From Lycorma delicatula (taxonomy: Eukaryota; Arthropoda; Insecta; Hemiptera; Fulgoridae): a stretch of 64,000 bases of DNA. This document shows, piece after piece, positions 58,321 through 64,000 of this stretch. The position numbers and the translations under genes are program-made. Under the pieces are notes generated by a model that worked only from the letters and a program-made list of their open reading frames with translations, made no database searches and had not been told where the DNA came from. The DNA lies in assembly GCF_047948215.1 (NCBI RefSeq), contig NC_134458.1, positions 144,301,536 to 144,365,535 on the forward strand. Direction: 5' to 3'. Position 1 is the stretch's first letter; each line of letters begins with the position of its first letter.

Positions 58321-58995
58321 TTTACTTCCTTGTACGAAGTAAAGAGTGTTGTGATCGCGAAAAATTTCGGTTTTCAGATTTCAACGGAAATATCCATTTT
58401 CACCATTCCTGAATCTATTTAGACTAGTTTCGGCGTAACGTCTGTACGTATGTGCGTATTTATCTCGCATAACTTAAAAACGATTACTCGTAGGATGTTG
58501 AAATTTTGGATTTAGGACTGCTGTAACATCTAGTTGTGCACCTTCCCGTTTGATTGTAATCGACTAGACAAAAAGTGTCCAAAAAAGTCCAAAATTCAAA
58601 AAAGTTGGATATTAGACTTTTTCTTAACTGCCGTAATAAGCCCTCATTGACAGCTTTTCAAGGATATAACATAAGTGGTACTTATTTTTATTGGTTCTAG
58701 AGTTATAGCCAAATAAAATTTTGATTAATGAAATATTTGGATCTGACAAGGGGAAGGCACATCGGTTCAAATCCGACTTCATTTCCTTTTTTTTTTTTTT
58801 ACTCTTTTTTAATTTACATGTATTGATTTATTAATAATTATTAACCTGTGATTGTAAAAAAAGTTTTACAATAAATAATAATTCAATAATAATAATAAAA
58901 AAAAAAAAAAATAGATAAAAAATATCAGAAGCTATTAATGAAATAAAATTTTATGTACTTTTCATTTAAAAAACAAAATGTATATATGTAATTTA
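58321..58995 (+). mobile_element. Hairpin-ended repeat, copy 3
   Basis: The left end is the hairpin ACTTCCTTGTACGAAGTAAAG (about 58324-58344), then TTGTGATCGCGAAAAATTTC, GGAAATATCCATTTTCACCA, GTTTCGGCGTAACG, TTAACTGCCGTAATAAGCCC, GAGTTATAGCC and GGGGAAGGCACATC. A perfect Pol III B-box-like GGTTCAAATCC lies at 58764-58774, followed by a T-run (58786-58800). An AT-rich tail (58801-58995) holds an imperfect ~22-bp inverted repeat around TGATTGTAAAAAAAG. The best copy of the family here. No ORF. Confidence 0.7.
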
Positions 58996-61029
58996 ATAAG
59001 CCTACAACGAATTCATGTGTTGTCCACATCAGATTTTTTTTTCATATCCATTAGCAAAACAAATAGTAAAATGTAATACTTGTAATTATGGTTATGCGAC
59101 TGATTTGAAGCAATATTTAATAAAGCCAACTAGCATAGCTACCTAAGTTATTCTAGTTGATTTTCATAGTTGGATGTCAATCTTATTAACTGAATTTCAA
59201 ACAGCTAAATTTGGGATGGGAATAGTTAAAAAATTAAAACTTTTTAAACATGAAATATGTATGAATAAGATTTCATATAACATTGTATGATTGCTTGTTT
59301 TTAGAGTACATACTCTTTGGACGCTTATAAACTCAACTAATATTCTATCTTCATATTATAATTTCCATTTAATTTTGATCCATCTTTTAAAAAGTTAATT
59401 TTAAACTTAGTTTTGCATCGTATTATAATCTACTTTATATTCCTCGATATAAAACAAAACTTTGTTAAAGAATATTAATTACTGAACAATTATTGAACAA
59501 AACGTGTTGATATAAGGTTTAATCGACGTTAAAGTTTTAAAATGAGTAAATATTTTATGAAGAGAGTATTAAAGTAACTCGTGATAATTAGTTTTGTTAA
59601 TTATCCTGAAAATTTAAAGTTGTACTTTAAAAATGATCAAACATTATTAGCACGTCCACACACATATAAAGTATTTTGATTGTTTGTCAGAGCGTTTTAA
59701 TATATAAATATGAAAAGAAACTATTTTAATAAAATTTATAGAAAATGGGTACAGTTAAAATCCCTCTCCAAAAATGATATTCTTTTTTTTGGATGCGAGT
59801 AAGTAGATAGATTATTATCGTTTAAAAGCTGTGTACAACAAAATGTCCCACCAAAAATTAATTGTTGACAATGTAATTATTTTTAGAAAAAAGTTTAACA
59901 TGATAGACCAAAAAAATCAAACAGTTCTTTTAAATATTGTATAAAGGAAACAAAAACTATAATACGGGGATGCAAAGGAATAAAATAAATAGAAATTTAA
60001 AGTTTTGTGTAAAAAAAATTGTCAGTAAGATAAATAAAATCAAGAAAACATTTCAAGTAGATATTACTTAATCGAGGTTTATTACTGTTACGAGATATAA
60101 ATTGTGTACGTAAATTACTTGTAATTAGGTTAAGTGCTTCTACAGAGAATCGATCAACAGCTAAAAATACATTAAAATTCAGATAAAAGTCGATCAGCTT
60201 AAAGGTATAAAGAAGTTTATCAATTTCTGTTTTAATAAATAAACTGTCTCTATGCTAATACAAATATATGACGCACTGCCCGGTTCTTAACTTCTAGTCA
60301 CTTCAAATTTTACCATGTAATACTGAGTAATAAGAAATTTAACTTTTTTTCTGGCCTTCTCCTAAGACATCAGTCGTAGCTTGTGAATAGATTATTAGTA
60401 ATTTAAAGCCATGGCTATAATTACTTTGCCGTACGGCACTGAGAATTTTTTTTTTGATTTTTCTACGTTTACTATGTTAAATGGAAGAAACTAACAAAAA
60501 CAAATTCTATTGAAAAATTTACAACTAATAAAACGTTACCGATTTTTTTTTTGGTGACGGCGAGATGAATTATGATGAAATTTAATTGTAATGTTATTAC
60601 TAAAAGTTTATTATTTATAATTTTAATATTATTAAAAGTTTAAATAAGCCCAAAACAGTTGTGAAAAAAAATTGATATTTTAAAATTTTTATTGGATTTC
60701 CCCCCAATATTGTCCCCAAAGTATTTTTTTGAGGTTGCTTGCACACTACTACTATGCCCAGGAAAACAATAAAAAAATTTATTAAAAAATATGCAATAAA
60801 TAAAAAGATAGCTTTTTTTAATTTTTGGAGGAAGACAAATTTTGGGGCAACATTTTATTTTTAAATTGTAATATTAGCAAAGTGAGGTCATGTTTGCCAA
60901 ACCTATGAGTAAATTGACTCCCAAATTAATGTTAATTCGTATGTACGTACGAATATTCCCCCCCCCCACCACTTTCTTATTTTTTTAAATTGGTCATGAA
61001 ATGTCGAGAAATACAAAAAAAATTATCCA
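58996..61029. other. AT-rich spacer
   Basis: No gene or element recognised. A C-run at 60957-60966 and ATTCGTA/TACGAAT arms with a 6-nt loop near 60938-60957 are the only local structures noted. Confidence 0.5.
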
Positions 61030-62515
61030 TATTCCGTTTTTTTGAGTGATTACCATACTTTCCTTTTTACAGCATAGCATTTTCAAATTTAAAATTTTCA
61101 AATTTTTATCCTTTGCTAAACAATCTGTTCCAGCATATTTTCCCTTTTCCATAATCCCATCCATCATTTGAAATTTCTTCATTACTCTTCCTTTCTTTCA
61201 ATTCACCAAGCCTTCTATCGCATCCAATAATAAATACCTTCTTCTCTTACCATGACCTAGTCAGTTCCTTTTCCTATATTCAATCATATTCAGCATCCTC
61301 CTGTTCTCTCCAATTCTTCTTGATACTTCTTCATTTGTTACATGGTCTTGCCATCTGACATTTATTTTTCTGCGCCATATATTCATCTCAAAAACCTCAA
61401 TTCGTTTTCTCTCTGCCTTTCTCATCGTCAACGTTTCAGCTCTATAGAGCATCACATTCCAAATAAAACATTTCATTAATCTTTTCCTTAACGTTAAGTT
61501 TAAATTTCCTCACTGCAGTCTTCCGTTCTTATTAAATGATTGCATAATTCTTGATATTTTTCTTTTAATTTCTACTTTGCAAGCCAGGTCATCAGTTATA
61601 AAGTTCTAAAGTACTGAAATTTCTTCAACTGTTCTAAAACTTCCTATTTCCTACTTTAATCTCATTCTTCTTATCTTTTTCACGTAATACTATAAATCTT
61701 GTCTTCTTTTTGTTTATCCTCATATCCTGACTTTCGTAAGCTTCATTTAGGTCATCAAGCATTTCATTCAGTTTACTTGAACTGTCCGCCAGTACCGCAA
61801 TGTCATCAGCAAAACGTGTACATTCTTGTGTATTCTTTCTCTACCGATTTCTGTTCCTCTTTACCCATTCAGACAGCATTTAATTATTTCTTCCAGATGT
61901 ATACTAAACAGCCTGTTGGTGACAAACAGCATCCCTGCCTAACTCCCCTTCCAATTTCTTCTTGTCATTTCGTTTCCTAACCTCAATTTTATTCTCTGGT
62001 TATAGTATAGCTCTTTTATAAGGCGCCTCTCTTTCCAGTCAACTTCCTTCTTTTCCAAAATTAGCAATAATTTATCCCATCTAACTCTATCAAACGCCTT
62101 TTCTAGATTGGCAAATGCAACATATATTCTCCCCCTCCTTTAAACCTATCTTCTTATCAGATATCTTTCACGTATTATTCTTAGCAGAGCATCCCTTGTT
62201 CCAACACCTCTTTAAATCCATACTGTTCTTCCTCAATACTGCCGTCCAGTTTATTGTATAGCCTCTTATTTAGAACCCTTAATAATACTTTAGCTTCATA
62301 TAATATTAGGCTAATCGTTCTATGTTCCTCACACTTCTTTGTATTTTTCCTTTTCTACTAGTATCATATTGTATTCCGGAATCCTCCGGCCACATTCCTT
62401 CTTCAAATATTCCAGTGCATAGATCTAGTATTAACAATTCTTCTTTCTCTCCTACTGTTTTTAACAGTCGGATTAGTATTTCATCACATTCCTCAGATTT
62501 TCCTTTTCTCATAAT
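61030..62515 (-). pseudogene. RTE family 2 LINE, decayed ORF2
   Basis: Minus-strand order from 62512 down: GKSEECDEILIRLLKTVGE and FEEGMWPED (RT start), then FANLEKAFDRVRWDKLL (about 62100; first catalytic Asp replaced by Asn), KEVDWKERRLIKELYYNQR, a degraded GxRQGC block and an active-site region near 61800. After it come NVMLYRAETLTMRKAERKRI, VRWQDHVTNEEVSRRIGENR and the terminal EGLVN...MKKFQMMDGIMEKGKYAG. Frames change repeatedly. The C-terminus resembles the 180-base piece at 26.05-26.24 kb, which defines this as a second RTE family in the window, related to family 1 (shared ..VTNEEVLRQI../..VSRRI.. block). Confidence 0.75.
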
Positions 62516-63099
62516 TTTAATTTCATTTATTTCACTTTTTATTATACTGTTTAAACTTTATAATGTTTGTTATTAAATATATTTGTAATCAATATAATTA
62601 TTGTTTTTATTAACATGTTGGATTATTCATGATATTAATAACATTAAAATAATAAAATATATTAAAAAAAATTATAATACATGATATTATATTTAGATTA
62701 GTAAATGATGAAAACGTAAACGTATATACTGATTAATATTATACATTAATATACTGTCAACAAGCAAATGTAATAATGCACATTATAACAAATATTCCTA
62801 AACAACAATGAATAACAGTTTTTGCGTGTATTGGATCATCTCTTTTTAATACATCGTAATATATATGTTAATACATATATATATATATATATATATATTA
62901 AAATGTTTGTATTATGATTAGAATTTGACAATAGAAAACTATTATAATTTCCGGGACAAAATGAGAAATTATTAAAAATAAGTTTTAATGGAATAAAAAT
63001 AGAATTTAATACCCACTGAAGATGCGGGAAATTGCGAAAACTAATTATTGACAATTAACAAGGTAAAATTACCTTATCTAATTACTTTTATTTTGGTGG

Positions 63100-63141
<42 letters not shown>

Positions 63142-63654
63142 ACATAAACCTCATAAATATTTATGAAATTAAATATATCTTGTTCGTAGTAAATTCCATT
63201 GGGTATACCCAAATTACTACAGAAGAATTTTGTAAGTTTTTGTTTTATTTCTTCTGTTTTTGTTATCTATTAAATTATTTTATAGTAAGTCTGCTTGGTT
63301 AGCATCGATTCAAGTGGTTTATCATTGAAAATTTTCCAGCATATTGATTTCCAGATGATTTTTGCTTACTTCAGATAAGTTTTTTATATTTTCCAAAACT
63401 TTCTAAGAATTACTTGATTTTGCTTTAGTGATTTTTTTTTGTGTAAAATCGAGTTTGTAATATACTAAACGATATTTGAATATCATGAGGCGCGAAACTA
63501 AGCTACTGGTTTTATTCATTGAGGTTTGAATGTCTTCTATCGTCCCGTACCACGACCTTTTCATGACTTCGATTTTTGGGAAAAAACTAACCCGAGGAAG
63601 TCAGATCTGGTAGTAAAAGGAATTTTTAAAAGTGTAGTTTCTATGTAATTTCTG
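62516..63654. other. AT-rich spacer with two (TA)n runs
   Basis: (TA)n at 62874-62898 and 63101-63137. No gene. Confidence 0.6.
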
Positions 63655-64000
63655 ATGATTACGGCATCCTGATCCCATAGGGGAAGATACCCTTCTCGTG
63701 ACCATTCCAGTCACCGCCACACCACCTCCGCTTCTAGCCCTGATGGGCTTTCCCGGAGGTCGTCTTTTGGTTTAGACTCTCTAAACTTCATAATATAATA
63801 CAGTCATCAGCTTGGCCCCTTTAGAGGATGCAACCGATACAAATACCTCAGCAGAAATTTTTATCAATGTATTTACAAAACTTACTCTCGCCTTCTTATG
63901 GCCTCTTCCAAACACGATCACCTACCGTAACTTACAACCCTCAAATATCAAATAAACCGATTCGTGAAAGCGCTATCCCCGCCTCTTTCTCTAACACCGA
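63655..64000 (+). repeat. GC-richer dispersed repeat, copy 2 (cut by window end)
   Basis: Matches 29.99-30.2 kb: ATAGGGGAAGATACCC, GTGACCATTCCAGTCACC, CCACACCACC, GCCCTGATGGGCTTTCC and GAGGATGCAACCGATACAAA. The equivalent frame has stops, so it is either non-coding or decayed. It continues beyond the window. Confidence 0.55.

Overview
This is an AT-rich eukaryotic window with no host gene that I can recognise. Every coding stretch long enough to interpret is a transposable element or its decayed remains. The mixture is RTE-type LINEs, a CR1/Jockey-type LINE with two ORFs, R1-like and Jockey LINE fragments, an RNase H-bearing LINE fragment, Tc1/mariner-like transposase pieces, hAT and Helitron remnants, and tRNA-derived SINEs. 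Together with long AT-rich spacers and (TA)n, (GA)n and (GT)n runs, this suggests a large, repeat-rich insect genome. A hemipteran is my best guess, but that rests on family resemblance from memory only.

Layout. 0-1.2 kb: 3' part of a broken Tc1/mariner-like element cut by the window edge. 2.5-5.0 kb: two tRNA-derived SINEs. 5.4-5.7 kb: a GC-rich island of unknown origin. 9.9-11.8 kb: LINE remains (RNase H plus zinc motif), then an R1-like C-terminus. 13.6-15.8 kb: a repeat with internal motif iterations, then a non-autonomous element here called X. 16.2-18.0 kb: a transposase N-terminus and a Jockey C-terminus with a 140-bp near-identical direct repeat. 20.9-22.5 kb: repeat Y, a hairpin-ended repeat (copy 1) and a SINE. 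23.3-23.9 kb: RTE remnant. 26.1-27.9 kb: minus-strand RTE copy joined to the tail of a second RTE family. 29.9-31.3 kb: a dispersed repeat and a Jockey RT remnant. 31.5-34.0 kb: a young 5'-truncated RTE insertion with an open 808-codon ORF and a 10-bp target-site duplication. 40.3-41.7 kb: Helitron N-terminal remnant and hairpin repeat copy 2. 42.9-47.5 kb: SINE fragment, second X copy, and a near-complete minus-strand two-ORF LINE. 52.2-56.9 kb: RTE remnant, hAT remnant, R1-like LINE. 58.3-59.0 kb: hairpin repeat copy 3. 61.0-62.5 kb: decayed LINE of the second RTE family. 63.66 kb to the end: second copy of the 30-kb repeat.

The elements do not form a pathway; their relationships are parasitic and historical. 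The most informative pattern is a set of short perfect hairpins with 2-6 nt loops inside or at the ends of LINE sequences. In one case (26.39 kb) a paralogous copy at 33.8 kb shows the presumed ancestral sequence, and the new bases are an exact reverse complement of adjacent LINE sequence. That is the signature of a template-switch mutation. Other relationships worth following are a non-autonomous element sharing the 5' UTR of the two-ORF LINE, a hairpin-ended repeat whose tail is inverted in one of three copies, a probable two-family LINE chimera, and SINEs with different heads on a common tail.
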